From VRUE01 sp963764365 (GTDB lineage: Bacteria; Actinomycetota; Thermoleophilia; Solirubrobacterales; 70-9): DNA of 64,000 bases. Numbering within the stretch: position 1 is the stretch's first letter; each line of letters opens with the position of its first letter. Location of the stretch: positions 124,001-188,000 of the forward strand of contig CAVXSI010000022.1 of NCBI GenBank assembly GCA_963764365.1, read 5' to 3'. Below the pieces are notes generated by a model. That model made no database searches. It had not been told where the DNA came from and saw only the letters and a program-made list of their open reading frames with translations. The translations under genes were made by a program, and so were the position numbers. Shown here piece after piece: positions 42,402 through 51,026 of this stretch.

Positions 42402-42872
42402 GTGGCCTATGACCCGATCTCGGTGGCGCTGAAGTTCGGCTTCCTGGTCGTCCTCTACCTGTTCCTGCTGTGGATCGCCCGCAGCGCCCTCAAGGATCTG
42501 CGCGGCACCGTCGCGCCGGCCCCCGACGCGACCGGATTCCACCCGGTGCCGGCCTTCGCCCAGCAGGGGGGCGGCGGCGATTCGTGGCTGGTGGCGCTGC
42601 GCGGCGGCAGCCTGCGCGAGGGCGAGCGGTTCGACTTGATCGGCGGCCTCTCGATCGGCCGCTCGCAGGAGGCGGACCTGCGGATCGAGGACCGTTATGC
42701 CTCCGGCCTGCACGCCAGGATCTTCTCCCGCGATGGGCACAGCTACGTCGAAGACATGAGCTCCACCAACGGCACCCTGCTGAACGAGGCCGACCTGCAC
42801 GGCGAGGCAGAGCTGATCGACGGCGACGTGATCCGGATCGGCGACACCGAGTTCAGGTTCGAGGGGAGCTAG
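42402..42872 (+). CDS. FhaB-like FHA-domain membrane protein
   Basis: A 156-residue protein. An N-terminal membrane helix (about 9-26, FGFLVVLYLFLLWI) is followed by a linker and an FHA domain (SIGRSQEADLRI, ASGLHARIFSRDG, SSTNGTLLNEAD). FhaB/FipA-type proteins recruit division proteins through phosphothreonine. The start is GTG at 42402. It sits between fhaA and the phosphatase, as in mycobacteria, and its stop touches the phosphatase ATG. Confidence 0.92.
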   Translation: MAYDPISVALKFGFLVVLYLFLLWIARSALKDLRGTVAPAPDATGFHPVPAFAQQGGGGDSWLVALRGGSLREGERFDLIGGLSIGRSQEADLRIEDRYASGLHARIFSRDGHSYVEDMSSTNGTLLNEADLHGEAELIDGDVIRIGDTEFRFEGS

Positions 42873-44054
42873 ATGCTCCGCGTCGACGACCAGGCCTTCC
42901 GCACCGACACCGGTCGGCAGCGGAGCGAGAACGAGGACTCGCTGTTCGTGCGGGCCCCGATCTTCGTCGTCGCCGACGGGATGGGTGGCGCCCAGGCCGG
43001 CGAGGTCGCCTCGAAGGCGGCGGCCGAGTCGTTCGACCGCGACCTGCCGGAGGCGCCGCCGGAGCCGCTGCTGCGGGAGACGATCGAAGCGGCCAACCGG
43101 ACGATCCACCAGCTCGCCCGCGCCGACCCCTCGCGGGCGGGGATGGGAACGACGATCACCGCCGCGATCGTCGACGCCGGCGGCGAAGAGGTGGCGATCG
43201 GCCACGTCGGCGACAGCCGCGCCTATCGCCTGCGCGGCGCCAGGCTCGAGCGGCTGACCCGCGACCACTCGCTGGTCGAGGAGATGCGGCGCAAGGGGCA
43301 GATCACCGACGAGCAGGCCGAGGACCACCCGCAGCGCTCGATCATCACCCGCGCGCTCGGCCCCGAGCCCGAGGTCGAGGTCGACGTGCAGACCGTGCCG
43401 GCATCGCCCGGCGACGTCTTCCTGCTCTGCTCCGACGGGTTGACGACGATGGTCGGCGATGCTCGGATCGCCGCCGTGCTCGGCGCCGCCGGCTCGATGC
43501 GCGAGGCGGTGCGCCAGCTGGTCGACGAGGCCAACGCGGCCGGCGGCCGCGACAACATCACCGCCCTCGCCTTCCGGCTCGAGGACGCGGCGGCGCCGCT
43601 GCGCGACGCGGCCGGCGACGCGACCCTGGTCGGGACCGCCGCCGAGGAAGCCGGGCTGACCACGACCGAGGTCCGCCGCCGCGCCGCCGCCGCCGCGGCG
43701 AAGGAGCGCCGCGACCAGCTCGCCGCCAGGCGCCCGCACCGCCGCCTGCGGGCGACGGTCAAGGTCCTCGCGGTCGCCGCCGTCCTCGCGGCGGTCGTCT
43801 TCGGCGCCTGGTACGGCAACCGCCAGGCCTGGTTCCTCGGCACCGACGACGCCGGCCGGGTCGCCCTCTACCGCGGCCTGCCCTACGAACTTCCCTTTGG
43901 GATCGACCTGTTCAGCGAGGAATACTCGAGCCCGATCCAGACCTCGGCCCTGCCGCCGCGCCGCCGCGCCGCGGTCACCGGCCAGGACGTTCGCTCCCAC
44001 GGCGACGCTGTCTCGCTGATCGAGGAAATCGAACGCGGCCAGGGAGTGCCTTGA
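42873..44054 (+). CDS. PP2C-family Ser/Thr protein phosphatase (PstP type)
   Basis: A 393-residue protein. N-terminal PP2C domain with TDTGRQRSENEDSLF, VVADGMGGAQAGEVAS, GTTITAAIV, ATIGHVGDSRAY-like AIGHVGDSRAYRL and CSDGLTTMVGD, and GGRDNITALA; then a membrane helix (about residues 302-320) and a short extracytoplasmic tail. It reverses phosphorylation by PknB-type kinases and lies in the canonical operon. The start is ATG at 42873. Its stop overlaps the FtsW-family start. Confidence 0.93.
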   Translation: MLRVDDQAFRTDTGRQRSENEDSLFVRAPIFVVADGMGGAQAGEVASKAAAESFDRDLPEAPPEPLLRETIEAANRTIHQLARADPSRAGMGTTITAAIVDAGGEEVAIGHVGDSRAYRLRGARLERLTRDHSLVEEMRRKGQITDEQAEDHPQRSIITRALGPEPEVEVDVQTVPASPGDVFLLCSDGLTTMVGDARIAAVLGAAGSMREAVRQLVDEANAAGGRDNITALAFRLEDAAAPLRDAAGDATLVGTAAEEAGLTTTEVRRRAAAAAAKERRDQLAARRPHRRLRATVKVLAVAAVLAAVVFGAWYGNRQAWFLGTDDAGRVALYRGLPYELPFGIDLFSEEYSSPIQTSALPPRRRAAVTGQDVRSHGDAVSLIEEIERGQGVP

Positions 44055-45352
44055 GGAGCGCTCGGAACAGGGAGCTGATCGCGCTGGTCCCGGTCGCCCT
44101 CCTGCTCAGCGCCGGCTTCGCCGCTGTCTTCGCCCAGGGGCACACGCAGGCGCGGGTCGACAACCTCAGCCTGATCTACGGCGCCTACTTCCTCGGCGTC
44201 TGCCTCGCCACCCACGTCTACCTGCGGCTGCGGCTGCCCGACGCCGACCCCTACCTGTTCCCGCTGGCCGCCCTGCTGACCGCCTTCGGCCTGGTGATGG
44301 TCTACCGGATCGACCCGAACCTGGCCCGCGACCAGGCCAACTGGTTCGTCCTCGGGCTCGTCCTGTTCGCGGCGGCGATCCACTTCCTGCGCGACTACGA
44401 CGTGCTCGAGCGCTACCGCTACACGATCGCCGCGGTCGGCCTGCTGCTGCTGCTGGCGCCGCGGTTGCCGGGGATCGGCCAGCAGGTCAACGGCGCCTAC
44501 CTCGGGGTGAAGGTCGGCCCGCTCGCCTTCCAGCCGGCCGAGTTCTCGAAGATCTGCATCGTCGTCTTCCTCGCCAGCTACCTGCGCGAGCATCGCGAGG
44601 TGTTGATCGTCGGCGCCCGGCGGGTGCTCGGGGTCACCCTGCCGCCGCTCAAGCACCTCGGGCCGCTGCTGGTCGTCTGGGGGGCGTCGATGTTCATGCT
44701 CGTCTTCATCCGCGACCTCGGCAGCTCGCTGATGTTCTTCACCGCCTTTCTCGCCCTGCTCTACGTCGCCACCGGGCGCTTCTCCTTCGTCGTCATCGGG
44801 ATGGCGCTGTTCCTGCTCGGCGCCTGGTTCTTCGCGTCGACGGTGCCGCACGTCCACGACCGGGTCGAGATCTGGCTCAACCCGTACCACGACCCGACCG
44901 GCAACGGGTACCAGATCCTGCAGTCGATCTTCGCCCAGGCCGACGGCGGGCTGTTCGGCAAGGGCTTCGGCCAGGGGCTGATCACGATCCCCGGCACCCA
45001 TGCGGCGCTGCTGCCGGCGGCGCAGACCGACACGATCTACTCGCTGATCGTCAACGAGCTCGGCCTCTTCGGCGCCTGCGGGGTGGTCCTCATCTACATG
45101 CTGATCGCCGCCCGCGGCTTCAAGATCGCCCTGCTCGCCGACGACGGCTTCTCGAAGCTGCTGGCGACCGGGCTGACCGCCGTCTTCGCGATCCAGGCGT
45201 TCGTGATCGTCGGCGGCGTGACCCGGGCGATCCCGCTGACCGGCGTCACCCTGCCGTTCATCAGCTACGGCGGCAGCTCGATCGTCGCCAACTTCGTCCT
45301 CTTGGCGCTGCTGCTGCTGATCTCCGACCGGGCCAGGCGGGAGGCCCTGTGA
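44051..45352 (+). CDS. FtsW/RodA/SpoVE-family peptidoglycan glycosyltransferase
   Basis: A 433-residue SEDS protein with ten or more membrane helices. Visible: FQPAEFSKICIVVFLASYL, RDLGSSLMFFTAFLALLY, NPYHDPTGNGYQILQS, FGKGFGQGLI and the C-terminal PLTGVTLPFISYGGSS. SEDS proteins polymerise glycan strands with a partner class B PBP, here encoded next. By operon context it corresponds to RodA/FtsW of the mycobacterial pstP-rodA-pbpA-pknB set. The start is TTG at 44051, overlapping the phosphatase stop. Confidence 0.93.
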   Translation: MRSARNRELIALVPVALLLSAGFAAVFAQGHTQARVDNLSLIYGAYFLGVCLATHVYLRLRLPDADPYLFPLAALLTAFGLVMVYRIDPNLARDQANWFVLGLVLFAAAIHFLRDYDVLERYRYTIAAVGLLLLLAPRLPGIGQQVNGAYLGVKVGPLAFQPAEFSKICIVVFLASYLREHREVLIVGARRVLGVTLPPLKHLGPLLVVWGASMFMLVFIRDLGSSLMFFTAFLALLYVATGRFSFVVIGMALFLLGAWFFASTVPHVHDRVEIWLNPYHDPTGNGYQILQSIFAQADGGLFGKGFGQGLITIPGTHAALLPAAQTDTIYSLIVNELGLFGACGVVLIYMLIAARGFKIALLADDGFSKLLATGLTAVFAIQAFVIVGGVTRAIPLTGVTLPFISYGGSSIVANFVLLALLLLISDRARREAL

Positions 45353-45425
45353 ACGCCCCGATCGTCACGGTGATCGCCGGTTGTTCGGGTCCGTGTCGAT
45401 CGGGGCGCGAACGCGAGGTGGTCAC

Positions 45426-46886
45426 GTGAACCGGCAGATCGTCCAGCTGTTCGGCCTGATCGTCGTCCTCTTCGCGGTGTTGATCGGCTTCACCTCGTAC
45501 TGGTCGGTCTTCGACGCGAAGGCGCTGAAGGGCAAGGAAGCGAACAAGCGCCCGCTGCTCGAGCAGCAGCAGATCAGGCGCGGCCGGATCCTCGCCGCCG
45601 ACGGCACGGTGATCGCCCGCTCGGTGCCGAAGGGCCACGGCTCGTCTCTCCGCTACGTGCGGCGCTACCCGGAAGGGGCGCTGTACGGGCACCCGATCGG
45701 CTACAGCTTCGTCCGCCAGGGCGACAGCGAGTTCGAGAAGTCCCACAACGAAGAGCTGATCGGCGACGAATCGGAATTCGAATCGATCCTCGACCAGCTG
45801 CGCGGCCGGGGCCAGGAAGGCGACGACGTCGTCACCAGCATCGACCCGGAAGCGCAGCGGACGGCGCTGGGCGACCTCGAAGCGGCCGGCTACGGCGCCG
45901 TGGTGGCGATCGAACCGAGCAGCGGCCGGGTCAAGGTGCTCGCCTCCAACCCGCCCTACGATCCCAACCGCGTCCCCGAGCACCTCTCCTCGATGAACCG
46001 CGATGCCTCCTCGCCGCTGCTCGACCGGGCGACCCAGGGCCAGTACCCGCCCGGCTCGACCTTCAAGGTGGTGACCGCCGCGGCCGGCCTCGACAGCGGC
46101 ACGATCACGCCGGAAACCGCGTTCGCGGCGCCCTCGCCGCTGGTGATCGAAACGCAGCCGCTGGAGAACGACTTCAACCAGAGCTTCCCGCCGATCTCGC
46201 TCGACACGGCGCTGACCAACTCGGTCAACACCTGGTTCGCCCAGCTCGGGGAAAAACTGGGCGAGGACACCCTGTTCGAATACATGGACCGCTTCGGCTT
46301 CAACTCGACCCCGGCGATCGACCTCCCGTCGGACCAGGTCTACAAGAGCGGGGTCTTCGACCGGGGCGAACTGCTCGGGCCCGAAGACCCGGTCGACATC
46401 GCGCGCGTTGCGATGGGACAGGAGCGGCTGGCGGTGACGCCGCTGCAGATGGCCGAGGTGGCGGCGGCGGTGGCCAACGGCGGCAGCCTGATGAAGCCGC
46501 AGATCTGGAGCCGGGTCGTCGACCGCGATGGGCGCGTGGTGAAGAAGCTCGATCCCACCCAGTACAGCCATCCGATCGCCGCGCAGGCGGCGGCTGAGCT
46601 GACCACGGCGATGGAAGGGGTGGTCAGCGAAGGCACCGGCGCCAACGCGGCGATCCCCGGCGTGCCCGTGGCCGGCAAGACCGGCACCGCGGAAACGCCG
46701 TTCAACGAAACCTGTGGCGGCGGCAGCGCCGAGAACCAGGCCTGGTTCATCGGCTTCGCGCCGGCGAACGAACCGAAGATCGCGATCGCGGCGACGGTCG
46801 AGTGCACCGAACAGTTCGGCAACGACGTCGCGGCGCCGATCTTCCGCGACGTCGCGGAAACGATTCTCAACAGCGAAGGGGGCTAG
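45426..46886 (+). CDS. pbpA: Class B penicillin-binding protein (PbpA-like)
   Basis: A 486-residue transpeptidase. An N-terminal membrane anchor (about 6-24) is followed by a pedestal region with RRGRILAADGTVIARS and the catalytic domain: S211-T-F-K214, S266-V-N268 and the KTGTAE box near the C-terminus. I chose GTG at 45426 (VNRQIVQLFG), preceded by GAGGTGG; an in-frame GTG at 45399 is an alternative. Its stop codon lies in the left arm of a fold-back element that fills the space before pknB. Confidence 0.93.
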   Translation: MNRQIVQLFGLIVVLFAVLIGFTSYWSVFDAKALKGKEANKRPLLEQQQIRRGRILAADGTVIARSVPKGHGSSLRYVRRYPEGALYGHPIGYSFVRQGDSEFEKSHNEELIGDESEFESILDQLRGRGQEGDDVVTSIDPEAQRTALGDLEAAGYGAVVAIEPSSGRVKVLASNPPYDPNRVPEHLSSMNRDASSPLLDRATQGQYPPGSTFKVVTAAAGLDSGTITPETAFAAPSPLVIETQPLENDFNQSFPPISLDTALTNSVNTWFAQLGEKLGEDTLFEYMDRFGFNSTPAIDLPSDQVYKSGVFDRGELLGPEDPVDIARVAMGQERLAVTPLQMAEVAAAVANGGSLMKPQIWSRVVDRDGRVVKKLDPTQYSHPIAAQAAAELTTAMEGVVSEGTGANAAIPGVPVAGKTGTAETPFNETCGGGSAENQAWFIGFAPANEPKIAIAATVECTEQFGNDVAAPIFRDVAETILNSEGG

Positions 46887-47049
46887 TGTCCTGTCTCGCA
46901 ACGTCCAACCGGAAATGACGGCTCCAGATCGTCGCCATACTGCGTCCTCAGTCGCCCGAATAGCACTGCTATTCGGGCTCCCTGCGTCCTTGTCTGGCGA
47001 CGCCTGGCGCTCGTCATTTCACGGCCAACGTCACGAGACAGGACACTAG
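46883..47049. repeat. Fold-back element, family C, copy 3
   Basis: Terminal arms 46883-46898 and 47034-47049 are perfectly complementary over 16 bp (CTAGTGTCCTGTCTCG). Inside, GAAATGACG pairs with CGTCATTTC, and CGCCCGAATAGC with GCTATTCGGGC; CTGCGTCCTC and CCTGCGTCC are the family C landmarks. It lies between pbpA and pknB: the pbpA stop is inside it, and the pknB GTG follows it by one base. The whole resembles a small element with terminal inverted repeats. Confidence 0.75.
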
Positions 47050-47050
47050 C

Positions 47051-48922
47051 GTGGCGGTTGAAGTCGGCGAGGGCAGCACGATCGACGGGCGCTACCGGCT
47101 GCTGCGGCGGATCGGGTCCGGCGGCATGGCCGACGTCTGGCTGGCCGAGGACCCGCACCTGCAGCGACGGGTGGCGCTGAAGATCCTCCACCGGCGCTTC
47201 GCCCAGGACCGCGAGTTCGTCGAGCGCTTCGAACGCGAGGCAGAGGCGGCCGCCGGGCTGCAGCACCCGAACGTGGTCGCGGTCTTCGACCGCGGCGACG
47301 TCGACGGCACCCACTACATCGCGATGCAGCTGCTCGAGGGGCGCTCGCTGAAGGCGTTGATCGACCAGGGGTTGACGCCGGAGCAGGCTGTGGCGCTGAT
47401 CCGCCAGGTGCTCGAGGGCGCCGGCTTCGCCCACCGCCGCGGGGTCGTCCACCGCGACCTGAAGCCGCAGAACGTCATAGTCGGCGACGACGGGGTGGCG
47501 ACCGTGACCGACTTCGGCATCGCCCGCGCCGGCGCCTCGGAAATCACCCAGGCCGGCTCGGTGATGGGAACGCCGCACTACCTCTCGCCCGAGCAGGCCC
47601 AGGGCCAGGACGTGACCGCGGTCTCCGACCTCTACTCGGTCGGGGTGATCCTCTACGAGGCGCTCGCCGGGCGGGTTCCGTTCGAGGCCGAGTCGGCGGT
47701 GGCGATCGCGATGAAGCAGGTCTCGCACACGCCGCAGCGCCCCTCGTCGATCAACCCGGCCGTCTCGCCGGCGCTCGACGCGGTGGTGATGCGGGCGCTG
47801 GAGAAGGACCCGGGACAGCGCTTCCAGAGCGCCGAGGCGTTCATCGCGGCGCTCGACGCGGCGATGCGCGAACCGGGCGCTGCCGGCGGCGGCACCGCCG
47901 CCTTCGCGCCGCTGCCGCCGCCGGCGGTCGGGCCCGAGGGGGCGGCCGCCGCCGAGGCCGAGCAGGAGCGCCGCCGCCGCTGGATCTGGATCGCCGTCGC
48001 GGCGGCGATCCTGCTCGGCGCCCTGATCGGCTTCGCCGCCTCGCGCAACACGAGCACCGATGTGCCGAACGTGACCGAAAACCCGCTCAACGTGGCGATC
48101 GCGCTGCTCGAACAGAACGGCTTCAAGGTCGGCGACGTCACCCGCGTCCAGCGCGAGGTCGCGGCCAACACGGTCCTGGAGCAGGACCCCTCGGCGGCGC
48201 CGCCGGCCGACCGGGCGAGCCTCGACTGCGCCTTCCTCAGCTTCTTCTGCCAGAAGCCGAAGGTGGCGCTGACGGTCAGCGCCGGCCCCGGCAGCGCCAA
48301 GGTGCCGGGGACCGCCGGGTTGAGCCAGGAAGAAGCCGTCGCCAGGCTCGAAGAAGCCGGCTTCGAAGCGAAGGTCGAACAGGTCAACTCCGAAGCGGTC
48401 GAAGCCGGCCAGGTGATCCACTCCGAACCGTCGGGGGGGCAGACGGCGACCCGCGGCTCGACCGTGACGCTGGTCGTCTCCAAGGGCCAGAAGCTGGTCA
48501 AGGTGCCGGTCCTGGTCGGGACTCAACGGGCGGTCGCGGTGCAGCAGATCCGCGGTCGCGGCCTGGTTCCCGCCGTCGAAGAAGAAGAAAGCGCGAAGCC
48601 GGCGGGCGAGGTGATCCGCCAGGCGCCGAGCGCGGGCTCGGAGCTGCCGCGCGGCTCGGGGGTCTCGATCGCCGTCTCCAAGGGCGAACGCAAGGCCAAG
48701 GTCCCGAACGTGATCGGCTTCGAACGGCGCGAAGCGGTGGAAGCTCTGCGCGAAGCGGGGCTCGACCCGACGGTGCGCGAAGAAGCGACCGAAGTGGCCA
48801 CGCAGGTGGGACGGGCGATCGACCAGTTCCCGCCGCCGGGCTCCGAAGTCTCGCCGGGCAGCGCGGTGACCGTGGTCGTCGGCAAGCCGGGGCCGGCCGG
48901 CCGGGAAGCGGAAACCGGATGA
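47051..48922 (+). CDS. pknB: PASTA-domain Ser/Thr kinase PknB
   Basis: A 623-residue receptor kinase. The kinase domain has RRIGSGGMADVWLAED, HRDLKPQNVIV and DFGIARAGASE. A juxtamembrane segment precedes one membrane helix (about 312-335, IWIAVAAAILLGALIGFA), followed by four PASTA repeats (VPNVTENPL, KVPGTAGLS, VKVPVLVGT, AKVPNVIGF) that bind muropeptides or lipid II. It senses cell-wall state and controls growth. The start is GTG at 47051, one base after a fold-back element, so it lacks a normal upstream ribosome site. Its end overlaps ddl by 4 bp. Confidence 0.94.
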   Translation: MAVEVGEGSTIDGRYRLLRRIGSGGMADVWLAEDPHLQRRVALKILHRRFAQDREFVERFEREAEAAAGLQHPNVVAVFDRGDVDGTHYIAMQLLEGRSLKALIDQGLTPEQAVALIRQVLEGAGFAHRRGVVHRDLKPQNVIVGDDGVATVTDFGIARAGASEITQAGSVMGTPHYLSPEQAQGQDVTAVSDLYSVGVILYEALAGRVPFEAESAVAIAMKQVSHTPQRPSSINPAVSPALDAVVMRALEKDPGQRFQSAEAFIAALDAAMREPGAAGGGTAAFAPLPPPAVGPEGAAAAEAEQERRRRWIWIAVAAAILLGALIGFAASRNTSTDVPNVTENPLNVAIALLEQNGFKVGDVTRVQREVAANTVLEQDPSAAPPADRASLDCAFLSFFCQKPKVALTVSAGPGSAKVPGTAGLSQEEAVARLEEAGFEAKVEQVNSEAVEAGQVIHSEPSGGQTATRGSTVTLVVSKGQKLVKVPVLVGTQRAVAVQQIRGRGLVPAVEEEESAKPAGEVIRQAPSAGSELPRGSGVSIAVSKGERKAKVPNVIGFERREAVEALREAGLDPTVREEATEVATQVGRAIDQFPPPGSEVSPGSAVTVVVGKPGPAGREAETG

Positions 48923-49884
48923 GGGTCGCGGTGCTGAGCGGCGGCCGCTCTTCCGAGCACGAGGTCTCGCTGCGCTCCGGCGAGGCGGTCGCGCGGGGGC
49001 TCGAGCGGGCCGGCCACGAGGCGCTGCGGCTGATGATCGCCCGCGACGGCTCCTGGGCCTTCCACGGCGCCCCCGTCGAGCTGGTCCCGGCCGCCGGCCT
49101 GGCCGGCGCCGACGTCGCCTTCCCGGCCCTGCACGGCCCGTTCGGCGAGGACGGCAGCGTTCAGGGGGTGCTGGAGTGGCTCGACCTGCCCTACGTCGGC
49201 TCCGACGTGCTCGCCTCCGCCGTCTGCATGGACAAGCTGACCCTGAAGCGGCTGTTCGCCCAGCGCGCCCTGCCCCAGGTCGACTTCGCCGCCGCCGGTG
49301 AGGACGGCTGGCGCGAGCGCTGCGGCGAGATGGGCCTGCCGCTCTGGGTGAAGCCCTCGCGCCTCGGCTCGAGCGTCGGGATCACCCGCGTCGACTCGCT
49401 CGACGACCTCGACGACGCGGTCGACCTGGCCCGCCGCCACGACCCGCGGGTGATCGTCGAGGCCTCGGCCCGCGGCCGCGAGGTCGAGTGCTCGCTGCTC
49501 GGCAACGAGCGGATCGAGGCCTCGCTGCCTGGCGAGGTCGTCGCCCACGGCGACTGGTACGACTACGAGACCAAGTACAGCGACGGCGGCATGGAGCTGG
49601 TCGTCCCGGCGCCGATCTCCGACCGGCAGGCGGCCGACCTGCGCCGCCTCGCGATCCGAGCCTTCGAGCTCGGCGGCTGCGCGGGGCTGGCCCGCTGCGA
49701 CTTCTTCGTCGAGCCCGACGGCGAGATCCTCGTCAACGAGGTCAACACGATGCCCGGCTTCACCGAGACCAGCGTCTACGCCAAGCTCTGGGAGGCCACC
49801 GGCGTCGCCTACCCGGACCTCTGCGACCGCCTCGTCAAGCTCGCGGTCGAGCGCCACGAGCGCTCCCGCGCCCACGAGTTCTAG
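48919..49884 (+). CDS. ddl: D-alanine--D-alanine ligase (second paralogue)
   Basis: A 321-residue ATP-grasp ligase. Visible: LSGGRSSEHEVSLRSG, HGPFGEDGSVQGVLEWL, LPLWVKPSRLGSSVGIT, VECSLLGNE and CDFFVEPDGEILVNEVN, then PGFTETSVYAKLWEA. This copy has the canonical GRSSEHEVSL motif, so it is the likelier housekeeping enzyme, and ATGA coupling to pknB links it to wall-stress signalling. The paralogue is at 22078-23025; the two differ widely in sequence. Confidence 0.93.
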   Translation: MRVAVLSGGRSSEHEVSLRSGEAVARGLERAGHEALRLMIARDGSWAFHGAPVELVPAAGLAGADVAFPALHGPFGEDGSVQGVLEWLDLPYVGSDVLASAVCMDKLTLKRLFAQRALPQVDFAAAGEDGWRERCGEMGLPLWVKPSRLGSSVGITRVDSLDDLDDAVDLARRHDPRVIVEASARGREVECSLLGNERIEASLPGEVVAHGDWYDYETKYSDGGMELVVPAPISDRQAADLRRLAIRAFELGGCAGLARCDFFVEPDGEILVNEVNTMPGFTETSVYAKLWEATGVAYPDLCDRLVKLAVERHERSRAHEF

Positions 49885-50030
49885 CCGCGCCGCAGCCGTC
49901 GCCCCGGCCCTCGGCGACTCAACTTCTCTCCCAACGAGGCGGAGGAAGCCAGGCCAGCACCTGCCTGCCTACTGTGCAACCCGGGTTGCCGGTGCGGCTG
50001 AGATCGACCTCGGGCCGCAAAGCGGCTAAT

Positions 50031-50064
50031 GTTTCGCCTGCGGACACCTGTCCGCAGGCGAAAC
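50031..50064. promoter_or_regulatory. Perfect 34-bp palindrome upstream of the diguanylate cyclase
   Basis: GTTTCGCCTGCGGACA and its exact complement are separated by two bases. It lies 38 bp before the cyclase ATG and about 150 bp after ddl, in a 218-bp spacer with nothing else I can name. No T run follows. It could be an operator, or a hairpin in the cyclase leader. Confidence 0.55.
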
Positions 50065-50102
50065 TCACCAGTCGCGACACATCCGATCCGAGGACACCGT
50101 CC

Positions 50103-50981
50103 ATGTTGCAGATCTCCGAAGAGCAGATACACGCTGCGATTGCGCGCCTCGACCAGGCGCTGTACCACCACGATCAGTGGTACAAGAACCTGTTGCGTTC
50201 CCTGGTCGCCCACCTGCCTCCAGACACGCATGACCTGATGCCCGACGCCTACCGGCACTGTCGCTTCGGCCAGTGGTACGACAGCACTGCGGCAGAGTCC
50301 CTGCGCGCGCTGCCCGCGTTCGTCGCGCTTGGAGAGGCACATCGTCAAATGCACGAGAGCGCCGCGGTCCTGCTGCAGCAGAGCGCCGACGAGCGCGCGA
50401 TCCCGGTCGGAGATCTCGACCAGTTCACCAACCTGCTCGACCGCATGCGGCTGGAGATCCAGTCCCTGCAGAGCGAGCTTGTCGAGACGTCGCAGAACCG
50501 CGACCCGCTCACGGGTGCGCGCAACCGCACGAGACTGCTCGCCGACCTTCGCGAACAGCAGGCGCTGGTACGGCGCGACCTACAGGAGTGCGCGCTTGTG
50601 GCGTTGGACGTCGACCACTTCAAGGGCGTGAACGACGGCCACGGGCACGCTGCCGGCGACACCGTGCTCACGCAGGCCGTGGCGTGCCTGCGCAAGGAGG
50701 TGCGGTCCTACGATCACATCTACCGCGTCGGCGGTGAGGAGTTTCTGGTGCTGATGCCCCACACCGGCATGGACGTGGCGTTGAGCCTGGCGGAGCGGTT
50801 CCGCGCTGTGATCGCGGCCGAGCCGGTCCATCACGAGGACGGCGAGCTGTACGTGACGGCGTCCTTCGGCGTCGTCGCGCTCGATGGAGAGCGCCCGGTC
50901 GAGGAGTCGATCGACCGCGCCGACAAGGCCCTGTACAAGGCCAAGGCCGCCGGAAGGAACCGCATCGCGACGTTGGCTTGA
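50103..50981 (+). CDS. Zinc-sensing diguanylate cyclase (CZB-GGDEF, DgcZ-like)
   Basis: A 292-residue protein combining an N-terminal CZB domain with a C-terminal GGDEF domain. CZB zinc ligands fit at H22, C53, H80 and H84, in the contexts YHHDQW, RHCRFGQWY and EAHRQMHE, nearly the same positions as in E. coli DgcZ. GGDEF features: DPLTGARNR, ALDVDHFKGVND, active loop GGEEF at 210-214 and an I-site RSYD at 201-204. It makes c-di-GMP and is probably inhibited by zinc (known for DgcZ). I chose ATG at 50103; the longer frame upstream is antisense to nothing but lacks homology. The composition looks less GC-extreme than neighbours. Confidence 0.9.
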   Translation: MLQISEEQIHAAIARLDQALYHHDQWYKNLLRSLVAHLPPDTHDLMPDAYRHCRFGQWYDSTAAESLRALPAFVALGEAHRQMHESAAVLLQQSADERAIPVGDLDQFTNLLDRMRLEIQSLQSELVETSQNRDPLTGARNRTRLLADLREQQALVRRDLQECALVALDVDHFKGVNDGHGHAAGDTVLTQAVACLRKEVRSYDHIYRVGGEEFLVLMPHTGMDVALSLAERFRAVIAAEPVHHEDGELYVTASFGVVALDGERPVEESIDRADKALYKAKAAGRNRIATLA

Positions 50982-51026
50982 CACCGCGCTGGACGAAAAG
51001 CGACAGCTCTGCTTGCTTCTCCTTGC

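Noticed and set aside
45419..45434. A second parS-like sequence (GTCACGTGAAC) before pbpA.
   Set aside because: Only the central TCACGTGA matches; the outer positions fail, and it is the pbpA ribosome site and start codon.
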